Shown here: in pieces, positions 24,976-32,872 of the stretch | Layout: every line of letters begins with the position of its first letter | Numbering within the stretch: position 1 is the stretch's first letter | Source: Bacillus niameyensis | GTDB lineage: Bacteria; Bacillota; Bacilli; Bacillales; Bacillaceae_C | Assembly (NCBI RefSeq): GCF_001375535.1 | Contig: NZ_LN831197.1 | Coordinates: forward strand, 124,001-188,000 | DNA length: 64,000 nt | Direction of reading: 5' to 3' | The notes under the pieces: model-generated | Database searches by the model: none | Seen by the model: only the letters and a program-made list of their open reading frames with translations | What the model was told of the DNA's origin: nothing | Translations under genes and position numbers: made by a program

Positions 24976-25215
24976 CGGACAAAAGAAATGATTTTTCCCT
25001 AATTCAGTCTGAGATTGGGGATCAGGGACAAAAGTCAGCGTCTTTCGGTGGAAAATGTCTTTGAGAAGGGGTATCAGGGACAAAAAGTCGAACACTTCCC
25101 GAATAATGTCTTTGAGAAGTGTTCAACCTGACTATAGTAAACGTCTTTTGATAATTTAGGTAGATGGAAGCGAACAAACGGATAAAAGAAATGATTTTTC
25201 GCAAATTTAGTCTGA
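24976..25215. repeat. Composite repeat patch: tandem 51-52 bp unit inside a direct repeat
   Basis: Outer direct repeats lie at about 24976-25012 and 25179-25215 and share AAAAGAAATGATTTTTC plus a diverged TTAGTCTGA-like end. Between them, ATCAGGGACAAAA occurs at 25021 and 25073, and AATGTCTTTGAGAAG at 25054 and 25105, i.e. a unit of 51-52 bp twice. GAACACTT (25089-25096) and AAGTGTTC (25116-25123) form a hairpin in the second unit. There is no coding sequence in this 355-base gap (24900-25254). It may be a degenerate intergenic element. Confidence 0.6.
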
Positions 25216-25227
25216 TTAAAAAGGAAA

Positions 25228-25255
25228 GGGAGGGCATACCTGTCAGATACCCTCC
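25228..25255 (-). terminator. Terminator of the YusW-like gene
   Basis: On the reverse strand GGAGGGTATC and GTATGCCCTCC form an imperfect stem overlapping the stop codon, followed by CTTTCCTTTTT. Confidence 0.55.
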
Positions 25256-25803
25256 TATTTTCGATCCTCAACGTCCAACACGGCTCCATCTTTAAAGGTG
25301 ATCTCCAAATCAAATTCAGTATAATTATCTGGTAGATTTAGACGCTCCAACACCGTTTGAATAACAGTTTCCTGAGGCGTGTTAGCGTCAATATCAGCGT
25401 CTTTTAATTGATTGTATAAAATGAGAAAAGCATCCATTCCCTTTACCGTTTTATTCTGATCATTAACAGTATCGCGTAACTCAGCTTCATAATCTCCATC
25501 ATTACTCTTTTGTTCAAAGTCTAAGTCATACTCTTCTGTGTTCGCATATTGAACTTCTAAATCAAACTCTAAAAATCCAAGTTGATTCATTTTTTCAATT
25601 GCTTGTTCATCATCCGCTACTTGTCCACCAAGCGATTTATTGCCGCCATCACCTTTTTCGATATTATTGGGTGTTTTCCCTTGGCTATCTTCAGGGGGAA
25701 CTACTTGCTCCTTAGGGTTGCTATCTACTGAGGGATCGTCTGAGCAAGCAGCAAGTCCTAAAATCAATGAAATTCCCAACACGGAACTCAGATACTTTTT
25801 CAC
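25255..25803 (-). CDS. YusW-like lipoprotein
   Basis: This is a 182-residue secreted lipoprotein. The signal peptide ends with the lipobox LGLAAC (Cys at about residue 20), followed by a low-complexity acidic/proline linker (residues about 21-65). The mature domain has FLEFDLEVQYANTEEYDLDFEQ and a C-terminal YTEFDLEITFKDGAVLDVE, a repeated strand pattern found in the YusW family. The function of YusW is not known; it would sit on the outer face of the membrane. RBS GGAGGTAAT precedes the ATG. Confidence 0.7.
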   Translation of the reverse strand: MKKYLSSVLGISLILGLAACSDDPSVDSNPKEQVVPPEDSQGKTPNNIEKGDGGNKSLGGQVADDEQAIEKMNQLGFLEFDLEVQYANTEEYDLDFEQKSNDGDYEAELRDTVNDQNKTVKGMDAFLILYNQLKDADIDANTPQETVIQTVLERLNLPDNYTEFDLEITFKDGAVLDVEDRK

Positions 25804-25935
25804 GTTCCATTACCTCCATTTCGTGTTCTCATATGGAAAGTTTTCACTTAACTACTCTAAATTAAACATTCATAAATAAATATTGATTCATCGTCATCCG
25901 TCTGCTATAATTAATTTTTGTTAAAGGACTCATGA

Positions 25936-25964
25936 TTGACATCACGAACATACTGTGATATATT
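25936..25964 (+). promoter_or_regulatory. Sigma-A promoter of the infC operon
   Basis: TTGACA (25936-25941), 17-base spacer, TATATT (25959-25964). Predicted start near 25971, giving a 240-nt leader before infC. Confidence 0.8.
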
Positions 25965-25971
25965 CTTAAGG

Positions 25972-26115
25972 TGAATCGAATACTCGTTTATGGAAGAAGG
26001 AGCTACCCGCTTCTCGCCTGATCGACGCATTTTTGCAGTTGGCAGGTTTTGAAACGTTCAATTATCATCTCATGATGATTGCTAATGCGGGTTGCTTTGT
26101 ACCCGTATTTTTTAT
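25972..26115 (+). promoter_or_regulatory. L20-type leader of infC-rpmI-rplT with attenuator
   Basis: The leader before infC holds several helices and ends in an intrinsic terminator: AATGCGGGT (26084-26092) with ACCCGTATT (26101-26109), then TTTTTATT. In B. subtilis ribosomal protein L20 binds this leader and promotes termination. Position, gene order and terminator fit that autoregulation. The individual L20-binding helices were not verified. Confidence 0.75.
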
Positions 26116-26208
26116 TGCTTAATTTTAAGATTGAAACGTATATTGAACGTCTATGCTTTACTTTTTCCAAACATGTATTCCTTGAAAATACCTTGGAGGT
26201 GGCTAACT

Positions 26209-26724
26209 ATTAGCAAAGATATGTTGGTAAATGACGGCATTCGTGCCCGTGAACTTCGTCTAATTGATCACGAGGGTAATCAGCTTGGTGTGAAATCTCG
26301 AAATGAAGCACTGGAAATTGCAACACGTGTAAACCTTGACCTTGTTCTAGTTGCACCTAACGCAAAACCTCCTGTAGCCCGTATTATGGACTACGGAAAA
26401 TACCGTTTTGAACAACAGAAGAGAGATAAAGAAGCACGGAAGAACCAAAAAGTGATTAATATGAAGGAAGTTCGATTGAGTCCTACCATTGATGAGCATG
26501 ATTTCAATACGAAACTTCGCAATGGTCGTAAGTTTTTAGAAAAAGGCGACAAAGTGAAGGCTTCCATTCGATTCAGAGGTCGTGCCATTACCCATAAGGA
26601 AATTGGACAACGTGTCTTAACACGCTTTGCTCAAGAGTGTAATGATCTAGCAATAATTGAATCGCATCCAAAAATGGATGGTCGTAGTATGTTCTTGGTA
26701 TTAGCACCAAAAACAGAAAAGTAA
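26209..26724 (+). CDS. infC: Translation initiation factor IF-3
   Basis: This is a 171-residue IF3. It prevents subunit association and checks start codon selection. The N-domain runs from [20 protein letters not shown] to about residue 75, followed by the linker [16 protein letters not shown] and a C-domain with [23 protein letters not shown] and [14 protein letters not shown]. The frame is open far upstream, but the true start is ATT at 26209, preceded by GGAGGTGG. The rare AUU start is the known means by which IF3 limits its own synthesis. First gene of an operon with L35 and L20. Confidence 0.97.
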   Translation: MSKDMLVNDGIRARELRLIDHEGNQLGVKSRNEALEIATRVNLDLVLVAPNAKPPVARIMDYGKYRFEQQKRDKEARKNQKVINMKEVRLSPTIDEHDFNTKLRNGRKFLEKGDKVKASIRFRGRAITHKEIGQRVLTRFAQECNDLAIIESHPKMDGRSMFLVLAPKTEK

Positions 26725-26746
26725 AGTTTTTAAGGAGGAAAACCCT

Positions 26747-26947
26747 ATGCCTAAAATGAAAACACACCGTGGTTCGGCAAAACGCTTCAAAAAAACAGGT
26801 TCTGGCAAATTGAAACGTTCCCATGCTTACACAAGCCACATGTTCGCTCATAAATCTCAAAAACAAAAACGTAAACTACGCAAGTCGGCGATTGTATCTA
26901 AAGGAGATTTCCGTCGTATTCGCCACATGCTAGACAATCTGAAATAA
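26747..26947 (+). CDS. rpmI: 50S ribosomal protein L35
   Basis: This is a 66-residue, strongly basic ribosomal protein. [20 protein letters not shown] is the family signature, followed by [17 protein letters not shown] and a C-terminal [20 protein letters not shown]. It lies 22 bases after infC and 25 before rplT, within one operon. Confidence 0.98.
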   Translation: MPKMKTHRGSAKRFKKTGSGKLKRSHAYTSHMFAHKSQKQKRKLRKSAIVSKGDFRRIRHMLDNLK

Positions 26948-26972
26948 TCCGGAACAATAGGAGGGAATCAAT

Positions 26973-27326
26973 ATGCCACGTGTAAAAGGCGGTACAGTTA
27001 CTCGCAGACGTCGCAAGAAAGTTTTAAAATTAGCTAAAGGTTATTATGGTTCAAAACATAGATTATTTAAAGTTGCCAATCAACAGGTTATGAAATCATA
27101 TATGTATGCTTACCGTGATCGCCGCAATAAAAAGCGCGACTTCCGTAAGCTTTGGATCACACGTATTAATGCAGCAGCTCGCATGAATGGTCTTTCTTAT
27201 AGCCGTTTAATGCACGGTTTGAAATTAGCTGGTATTGAAGTGAACCGTAAAATGCTTGCTGATTTAGCTGTATCTGATGCACAAGCATTTGCTGAATTAG
27301 CTAGCAAAGCAAAAGCAGCACTATAA
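26973..27326 (+). CDS. rplT: 50S ribosomal protein L20
   Basis: This is a 117-residue basic protein of the large subunit, required for early 50S assembly. [20 protein letters not shown] and [18 protein letters not shown] are typical of the long N-terminal extension. The globular C-domain includes [21 protein letters not shown], which in B. subtilis also binds the operon leader for feedback control. Usual length is 117-119. It is the last of the three core genes and is followed by a terminator. Confidence 0.98.
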   Translation: MPRVKGGTVTRRRRKKVLKLAKGYYGSKHRLFKVANQQVMKSYMYAYRDRRNKKRDFRKLWITRINAAARMNGLSYSRLMHGLKLAGIEVNRKMLADLAVSDAQAFAELASKAKAAL

Positions 27327-27339
27327 TTTTAATTGAAAC

Positions 27340-27374
27340 ATAGCCATTCTCTTAATTGGGGATGGCTATTTCTG
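27340..27374 (+). terminator. Terminator after rplT
   Basis: ATAGCCAT (27340-27347) pairs with ATGGCTAT (27362-27369), followed by TTCTGTT. The U-tract is weak, so read-through into ysdA is possible. Confidence 0.6.
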
Positions 27375-27396
27375 TTAGAAAGAAAGGTTGGAGCCT

Positions 27397-27669
27397 ATGA
27401 AGCCGTTTATAATTGGTTATTTATTAATTATTAACCTTTACGGAATAATTATTATGGGTGTTGATAAAAGAAAAGCGCAAAAAAGGGAGTGGCGGATCCG
27501 AGAAAAGAACTTGTGGCTCGTAGCTTTAGTAGGAGGTGCGCCTGGTTCAACAATAGGAATGCTATTTTTTCGACATAAAACCCAGCACTTATCTTTTAAA
27601 ATTGGTTTTCCATTATTAGCTATTTTGGAAATAGTTTTTTGTTATATACTGCTTGGTCCTATGTCATAA
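27397..27669 (+). CDS. ysdA: DUF1294 membrane protein (YsdA)
   Basis: This is a 90-residue protein with three hydrophobic segments. MGVDKRKAQKREWRIREKNL (about residues 21-40) and VGGAPGSTIGMLFFRHKTQHLSF are the DUF1294 signature. The role is unknown. An in-frame TTG at 27388 exists; ATG 27397 follows AAAGG at better spacing. In B. subtilis ysdA also follows rplT, which supports the name. Confidence 0.85.
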   Translation: MKPFIIGYLLIINLYGIIIMGVDKRKAQKREWRIREKNLWLVALVGGAPGSTIGMLFFRHKTQHLSFKIGFPLLAILEIVFCYILLGPMS

Positions 27670-27716
27670 CGACTTTCTTGACTCCATACAATAAAAGTAA
27701 GAAAGCGGGTGATCCT

Positions 27717-28307
27717 ATGGATGAGCAATTATTGATCATGCTTGCCTTTGTACAGGGAACGGGTGCACTTGCTCCATTTATGTTTATCTTTTTCCATGTC
27801 TTACGCCAGTTTATGTTTATTCCTGTTGCTCTTGTTTGTATGGCTGGTGGGATTTTATTTGGAAGTGTATTGGGTACATTATATTCGATGGTTGGTTTGC
27901 TTTTATTGTCTGGCCTTTTTTATATTTGTATCCGAAGAATGCCCAATACTTATGAAAGATTAATAAAGATCAAATATAAATGGTTTGGCCGCTATTCTAA
28001 AATGACAATTGGGCAAATTGCGATACTTAGACTAATCCCGTTTTTTCATTATCATTTGCTTAATCTTTGCTTACTTGAAAGAAGACCAGATTTTAAAGGC
28101 TTCATGAAAGGTGCTTTTGCCACTAACTTGCCATTGGCATTCTTTTACACTGTTTTTGGAGAATTCATTACGCGTTTTACACCTGCGATGAGTGCGATGA
28201 TCATTCTTGCACTTCTCATATTGTTTTATATCTTTCGCGAAAAAGTGGCTACCATCGCTTGGAATGAATTTTTTTCTCATAAAGAAGAGTCAAAAAATGC
28301 TTGCTAA
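27717..28307 (+). CDS. ytxB: TVP38/TMEM64 family membrane protein (YtxB-like)
   Basis: This is a 196-residue polytopic membrane protein of the VTT/DedA-like fold. FMFIPVALVCMAGGILFGSV and a later AILRLIPFFHYHLLNL carry the conserved G-x-x-x-G and R-x-x-P positions of the family. These proteins are implicated in lipid scrambling or transport in other organisms. The frame opens at 27639 inside ysdA, but ATG 27717 after AAAGCGGGTGA is the likely start. The B. subtilis homologue lies near infC too. The symbol is tentative. Confidence 0.75.
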   Translation: MDEQLLIMLAFVQGTGALAPFMFIFFHVLRQFMFIPVALVCMAGGILFGSVLGTLYSMVGLLLLSGLFYICIRRMPNTYERLIKIKYKWFGRYSKMTIGQIAILRLIPFFHYHLLNLCLLERRPDFKGFMKGAFATNLPLAFFYTVFGEFITRFTPAMSAMIILALLILFYIFREKVATIAWNEFFSHKEESKNAC

Positions 28308-28313
28308 TTGAAA

Positions 28314-28361
28314 TAGGGATGTTACAGAAATTCAGTATAGCTGATTTTCTGTAACATCCCT
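28314..28361. terminator. Bidirectional hairpin between convergent genes
   Basis: AGGGATGTTACAGAAA pairs with TTTTCTGTAACATCCCT around a 14-base loop. It separates ytxB and the small gene at 28374-28550. Confidence 0.7.
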
Positions 28362-28373
28362 AAATGCATTTAG

Positions 28374-28550
28374 CTAATGGAAACCACGGAACTTATTTCT
28401 TCCATTAATGAGAGAAAGGAAAATAAAGAAGGCTAAGAAAAGCAGGGGAGATGTTACGAATATTGGGACCAGTTTCATAAGCCCGAGTATATTAAAGAGA
28501 AAACAGAAAATAATGAGAGCAATAAGCAGAGATTTGGTGATTGTTCGCAC
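28374..28550 (-). CDS. Small two-helix membrane protein, hypothetical
   Basis: This is a 58-codon ORF starting with GTG at 28550, with AAGGAG 8 bases upstream. The product begins MRTITKSLLIALIIFCFLFN, contains ILGLMKLVPIFVTSPLLFL, has a second hydrophobic helix and ends in a basic tail NGRNKFRGFH. Two helices with a short loop and a basic C-terminus are coherent for a real membrane peptide, and hairpins bound it on both sides. I cannot name a family. Confidence 0.6.
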   Translation of the reverse strand: MRTITKSLLIALIIFCFLFNILGLMKLVPIFVTSPLLFLAFFIFLSLINGRNKFRGFH

Positions 28551-28709
28551 TGTCGAGTCTCCTTTTCCACATTTGATTTACTTATATGTTGTCTTTTAAA
28601 ATATTATGAATCAAATGGGGGCTAAATCAATTAAAGTCTCTTAGTACTATGGTTCGGTTATTATGCGGTTTTAAAAAGTCAAAATAGAGCAGGTTTTACT
28701 AATATAATT

Positions 28710-28763
28710 AAAAATATAGCAAGTTGAAAAAATATTTTTCTCAACTTGCTATATTTTTTAGAT
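28710..28763. terminator. Strong bidirectional terminator
   Basis: AAATATAGCAAGTTGA pairs with TCAACTTGCTATATTT, with T-tracts on both sides. On the reverse strand it ends the spxH transcript. Confidence 0.85.
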
Positions 28764-28781
28764 TAACTATGAATCCGATGT

Positions 28782-29618
28782 TTATATACCTGTAAAATTA
28801 TATTTCCAAAAAGTTCCGTGGCAAGTGTGGACTTTTTCAGCCTTTTGTTGGAGCTGTAACTTTTTCATAAACTTTTCGATCTGTTGAACAGGTAAATCAT
28901 ATATAATCGCTAAGTCATGAGCTGTATTAATGGGACTCTGAGCAAGAAAAAGTTCTAATGGCAGTTTTTCAGCCGGTTTAGGATAATCATGAAACATCTC
29001 GGTCAATATTTGCACATAAACTTCATAATTATATAAACCAGTAATTTTTATACCTTCATCCTCGATATTTTCATTAAAGAAAACCATCGATGGCATTTCA
29101 TCTACTTCCATTTCAGATGAAATTTTCAAGTCGCATTGGAATGCTCTAGAAGCACTTTCTGAATAGACATCACGAATAAATTCTTCTAAATCTAGTCCAA
29201 TATGTTTGGCGCACTTTTGTAGTATGTTGATATCCGAGATATCCTGATTTTCAATAAATAACATTTCCTGTAGTCGTTGGATAAATTTAATCCCTGCCCG
29301 TCTTCCTTGTAATTCAGCTGCTTTAATACTGATTGCCGCTAAGTGAGGCGGATCCTCAAATTCTTCAGTAGACTTCCTATTCTTAGAGATTAACTTTCCA
29401 TTGTGATGTTTCCATCTCTTTTTACAGGGACTGTTTCTTTTGTTTAATGAAGAAAGTTTACCTGAAAGAATATACTTTAAAGAGAAATAATCACCATACT
29501 CCATTTGCAATCTCTTGAGAATAGGACTGACTGACCAACATTCTGAACAAAATGGATCAATGAAAAAGTAAATCTCCATGGGCTTTTTGTTTTTAAGTAG
29601 CATCTCTTTGTATGACAT
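28782..29618 (-). CDS. spxH: ClpXP adaptor protein SpxH (YjbH), DsbA-like fold
   Basis: This is a 278-residue cytosolic protein. YFFIDPFCSECWSVSPILKR (about residues 17-36) is the thioredoxin-like CxxC region. The rest is a DsbA-type helical insert plus VDEMPSMVFFNENIED (cis-Pro region, about 176-191). SpxH binds the regulator Spx and delivers it to ClpXP, so it sets the thiol-stress response. The frame includes TTG 29621, but ATG 29618 is preferred. The stop of the upstream yjbI remnant overlaps as TGATG. Slightly shorter than B. subtilis SpxH (about 300). Confidence 0.9.
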   Translation of the reverse strand: MSYKEMLLKNKKPMEIYFFIDPFCSECWSVSPILKRLQMEYGDYFSLKYILSGKLSSLNKRNSPCKKRWKHHNGKLISKNRKSTEEFEDPPHLAAISIKAAELQGRRAGIKFIQRLQEMLFIENQDISDINILQKCAKHIGLDLEEFIRDVYSESASRAFQCDLKISSEMEVDEMPSMVFFNENIEDEGIKITGLYNYEVYVQILTEMFHDYPKPAEKLPLELFLAQSPINTAHDLAIIYDLPVQQIEKFMKKLQLQQKAEKVHTCHGTFWKYNFTGI

Positions 29619-29767
29619 CAAGGCTGCTCACCCTGCAAAACTGCATGTGAATTTTTAGACGTGAATAGATTGAGGCTTAGTTCAGGGTGAAAATAAGAGT
29701 TAAACTTGAGCACTAATCGTTTCTTTTCTCCAACGGCGTCATACGGTGTCATATTTTTCTCAACCAT
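29618..29767 (-). pseudogene. Remnant of the truncated-hemoglobin gene yjbI
   Basis: This is a 49-codon ORF with a good RBS (AAAGGAG, 8 bases before ATG). It begins MVEKNMTPYDAVGEKKRL, which resembles the start of YjbI/trHbO (APYEAIGEE), then KFNSYFHPELSLNLF, which resembles the next conserved part of YjbI but lacks the residues between. No distal or proximal heme histidine region remains. In B. subtilis yjbI is next to spxH. Its stop still overlaps the spxH start, so the short ORF may be kept for translational coupling. Confidence 0.6.
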
Positions 29768-29922
29768 ATGATTCGCTCCTTTGTCTAAATGGTACATTTA
29801 TTGTAGCAATCACCTATACAGAACTCAAATAAATCGCACTGTGTGAAATAGGATACAAACGAAAAGAGGATTGGTAACGACCTAAAATTTGGAATTATGC
29901 TTTTGATAAAGATGACCATAGA

Positions 29923-29957
29923 AAAAAGAGAAGCTCAAAAAGTTATTTTGAACTCCT
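29923..29957 (-). terminator. Terminator of the lytic transglycosylase gene
   Basis: On the reverse strand AGTTCAAAA and TTTTTGAGCT form a stem with a 4-base loop, followed by TCTCTTTTTTC. Confidence 0.6.
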
Positions 29958-29964
29958 CCAATTC

Positions 29965-30615
29965 CTAACTATAAAAAGTACTTGTCACTTTATTTACATA
30001 GTTTTGTGTTTCTTTAAAGGGTGGAATCCCACCGTATTTATCAACATTACCTGGCCCCGCATTATAGGCGGCGAGGGCGAGAGATACATTCCCATCATAT
30101 TTATCAAGCATTTGTCGTAAATATTTACTTCCACCCATAACATTTTGCATTGGGTCGAAAATATCTTGAACGCCAAGGCCGCGGGCAGTTCCTGGCATAA
30201 GTTGCATAAGGCCAGATGCTCCTGCCTGACTGACAGCAGAAGAATTGAAATTTGATTCATGCTTAATAATTGATTTAATTAATTTGGCAGGCAATTGAAA
30301 TTTCTCTGCTGCTGATTGAATAATAGCTTCTAAATTGTCTATTTTGGAATTATCTACGGTAATGGCTGATTCAACGTTTGTAGTTGATTTGACCCCTTGA
30401 AAATTCAATTGCTGTAAATTTAAATTATGAACTGTCCCTAAACTATTTAGCGATAGTGGCTGACTCGGTGAAGAAACAGCTGTATTAAGCGCCTGTTGGA
30501 GAAGATCACCGAAATCCACCATTGATTCTTGATTACTTAAACTTGTTTTGTTTGCTGAAAACCCTCTTAACATCTGTATATCTAGCAAGGTTTTAATTTG
30601 CCCCAATGAATTCAC
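29965..30615 (-). CDS. cwlQ: Lytic transglycosylase (YjbJ/CwlQ)
   Basis: This is a 216-residue murein hydrolase. The C-terminal SLT domain (about residues 92-216) shows IKHESNFNSSAVSQAGASGL with the catalytic Glu (about 120), MQLMPGTARGLGV and LALAAYNAGPGNVDKYGG. It cleaves the MurNAc-GlcNAc bond. The N-terminal 90 residues are low complexity with no clear signal peptide, as in B. subtilis CwlQ. The ATG overlaps the stop of yjbK (ATGA), so it is coupled to it. Confidence 0.88.
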   Translation of the reverse strand: MNSLGQIKTLLDIQMLRGFSANKTSLSNQESMVDFGDLLQQALNTAVSSPSQPLSLNSLGTVHNLNLQQLNFQGVKSTTNVESAITVDNSKIDNLEAIIQSAAEKFQLPAKLIKSIIKHESNFNSSAVSQAGASGLMQLMPGTARGLGVQDIFDPMQNVMGGSKYLRQMLDKYDGNVSLALAAYNAGPGNVDKYGGIPPFKETQNYVNKVTSTFYS

Positions 30616-31208
30616 ATTTCTTCATCCTTCTGTTTTTTCATCTTTGCTTTATACATTCTACCAATTTTAGTATCGGTCATTTTCACTTCAATTTTATATA
30701 TTTCAAGGAATTGCCTAAATATGGTACTCCCTTCATTCCAATTAGCAGCTTCATACTCAACTTCGTAATCCTCTTGATCTAAATATAGGCTATGATCAAA
30801 TACTAATTGGCCATTTTTATATTCCACTTCAGCACGGTGGGTTGTTAGAGAACCAAAGTAACCAAGTTCAATATCCTTCAGCCCAAGTTCATGAATGGCA
30901 TTCTTGATTTCTCCGTCAGGAATATAAGGGTTTATCAAAATTGCATCTACTTCACTTTTTTCAAGTTGTTGATTAATTTCCAGAGAACCTCGATGACCAG
31001 CACGTTTCAAGGTCATTTCAAAACTATTTGGAAGTTCTCTTATTCGAAGGGCACTATTCATTTTTTTAAACTTAAAATCTTTTGTATCAAAATAATGATT
31101 CACTTGAGTAAAAAAATGATGAGACGAGACATTGAAGGTTCTAAGAAGAAGGTTGAATTCCTTTTTCGTTAAAAGGTTTTTAAATTCGATCTCAGTTGTT
31201 TTAGCCAT
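30612..31208 (-). CDS. yjbK: CYTH domain protein (YjbK)
   Basis: This is a 198-residue triphosphate tunnel protein. The N-terminal TTEIEFKNLL (E-x-E-x-K) starts the tunnel, followed by YFDTKDFKFKKMNSALRIRE, TLKRAGHRG and DHSLYLDQEDYEVEYEA. Family members hydrolyse inorganic tripolyphosphate or ThTP. It is adjacent to RelQ, as in B. subtilis, on the opposite strand and divergent from it. The start ATG follows AAGGAAGAG. Confidence 0.88.
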   Translation of the reverse strand: MAKTTEIEFKNLLTKKEFNLLLRTFNVSSHHFFTQVNHYFDTKDFKFKKMNSALRIRELPNSFEMTLKRAGHRGSLEINQQLEKSEVDAILINPYIPDGEIKNAIHELGLKDIELGYFGSLTTHRAEVEYKNGQLVFDHSLYLDQEDYEVEYEAANWNEGSTIFRQFLEIYKIEVKMTDTKIGRMYKAKMKKQKDEEM

Positions 31209-31361
31209 TGGACTCTTCCTTTCTAGTCACTCCTATTATTCGCTATTTACATGTTTGAATCAAGATCAAATATAAAATTATTATGTACTAGTTGTTTATG
31301 CTAAAATAAGAAGGGCATCTTAACAAATTTCCACTCTTTTTGATTAAGAGGTGATTGGACA

Positions 31362-32006
31362 ATGATACAATGGGAGCATTTTTTAGCACCATATAAACAA
31401 GCTGTAGATGAATTGAAAATAAAATTAAAAGGGATGAGGAGCCAGTTTGAATTAGAGCATGATCATTCACCAATTGAATTTGTGACAGGGAGGGTTAAAC
31501 CGGTTGCAAGTATTTTGGATAAGGCTCAACAAAAAAAGATTCCACTCGATAGATTAGCGACAGAAATGCAAGATATAGCTGGATTAAGAATGATGTGTCA
31601 ATTTGTCGATGATATTGAAACGGTTGTGGAACTGCTTCGATTACGGAATGATCTTCGCATTGTAGAAGAGAGAAACTACATATCACATAAGAAACCAAGT
31701 GGGTATCGTTCTTACCACGTTGTAATAGAGTATCCAGTACAAACTATACATGGTGAACAGAGAATTTTAGCTGAAATTCAAATTCGAACTTTAGCGATGA
31801 ATTTTTGGGCGACAATCGAGCATTCCTTAAATTATAAATATAAAGGTCAATTTCCGGAAGAGATTAATAAAAGATTGCAAGGAGCAGCCGAAGCAGCATT
31901 TCGATTAGATGAAGAAATGTCTAAAATTAAAGATGAAATTCAAGAAGCACAAGTTTATTTTACAAAAAATAAAGAGACTTCTAAAAAGATGAAGAAAAAA
32001 GAGTAG
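31362..32006 (+). CDS. relQ: Small alarmone synthetase, GTP pyrophosphokinase (RelQ/SasB)
   Basis: This is a 214-residue small (p)ppGpp synthetase without hydrolase domain. It transfers pyrophosphate from ATP to GDP or GTP. The synthetase motifs are visible: VTGRVKPVASILDKAQQK (about residues 41-58), DIAGLRMMCQFVDD, SYHVVIEYP, EIQIRTLAMNFWATIEHSLN (about 138-157). First gene of a run with nadK and the pseudouridine synthase gene. RBS AGAGGTG. High confidence because of motif set, length and synteny. Confidence 0.95.
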   Translation: MIQWEHFLAPYKQAVDELKIKLKGMRSQFELEHDHSPIEFVTGRVKPVASILDKAQQKKIPLDRLATEMQDIAGLRMMCQFVDDIETVVELLRLRNDLRIVEERNYISHKKPSGYRSYHVVIEYPVQTIHGEQRILAEIQIRTLAMNFWATIEHSLNYKYKGQFPEEINKRLQGAAEAAFRLDEEMSKIKDEIQEAQVYFTKNKETSKKMKKKE

Positions 32007-32067
32007 GAAACCCTTTTGGGTATTTTGAGGTTTGTTTCATGTCATTATAGATGAGAGGATGAGAGGG

Positions 32068-32868
32068 TTGAAATTTGCGGTTACTTCTAAAGGTGATCCC
32101 GCTTCTAACGCTTTATCACAAAAAATACGAACCTATTTACAAGATTTTGAATTAGTATATGATGAAGGACGTCCAGATATTGTAGTTTCTGTCGGTGGTG
32201 ACGGAACATTGCTTTATGCCTTTCATCGATATAGTTCAAGGTTGGATCAAACTGCCTTTGTTGGAGTACATACAGGACATTTAGGTTTTTATGCAGATTG
32301 GGTCCCCGACGAAATTGAGAAATTAGTGATTGCGATTGCGAAAACACCTTATCAAGTTGTGGAATATCCCTTACTTGAAGTAGTTATGCGTTATCGAAAT
32401 GGCGGAAAAGAAATGCGCTACCTCGCATTAAATGAATCAACTGTTAAAGGGTTAATGGGGACGCTTGTTATGGATGTAGAAATTCGTGGTGACCATTTTG
32501 AACGTTTTAGAGGAGATGGACTTTGTATATCAACACCTTCCGGAAGCACGGCATATAATAAAGCATTAGGTGGCGCTATTATCCATCCATCTCTATCATC
32601 TATTCAACTTGCTGAAATGGCATCGATTAATAATCGGGTATTTCGAACTGTAGGATCGCCGCTTATTTTACCAAATCACCATACTTTAGTGCTCAAACCA
32701 GTAAACACATTTGATTTTCATGTGACGATTGATCATTTAACGATTATGCACCGGGATGTAAAATCTATTCAATTTAAAGTAGCAAAAGAGAAGGTTCGTT
32801 TTGCAAGATTTAGACCGTTTCCATTTTGGAGACGAGTTCATGATTCTTTTATATCAGATGGTCGGTAA
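32068..32868 (+). CDS. nadK: NAD kinase
   Basis: This is a 266-residue NAD(P) biosynthesis enzyme that phosphorylates NAD to NADP with ATP or polyphosphate. [16 protein letters not shown] holds the GGDG catalytic motif (about residues 44-48). ALNESTVKG is the NE motif, and [20 protein letters not shown] the second glycine-rich motif. The frame opens at 32032, but the TTG at 32068 gives [10 protein letters not shown] exactly as in the B. subtilis protein (266 residues), with GAGAGG nine bases upstream. Called ppnKA/nadF in B. subtilis. Confidence 0.95.
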   Translation: MKFAVTSKGDPASNALSQKIRTYLQDFELVYDEGRPDIVVSVGGDGTLLYAFHRYSSRLDQTAFVGVHTGHLGFYADWVPDEIEKLVIAIAKTPYQVVEYPLLEVVMRYRNGGKEMRYLALNESTVKGLMGTLVMDVEIRGDHFERFRGDGLCISTPSGSTAYNKALGGAIIHPSLSSIQLAEMASINNRVFRTVGSPLILPNHHTLVLKPVNTFDFHVTIDHLTIMHRDVKSIQFKVAKEKVRFARFRPFPFWRRVHDSFISDGR

Positions 32869-32872
32869 GAAA

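Noticed and set aside
24976-25215. CRISPR array
   Set aside because: Only two imperfect units with different inner sequence and no regular spacers; no cas genes in the window.
28408-28599. Forward-strand ORF of 63 codons
   Set aside because: It is antisense to the small membrane protein gene at 28374-28550, which has the better RBS and protein character.
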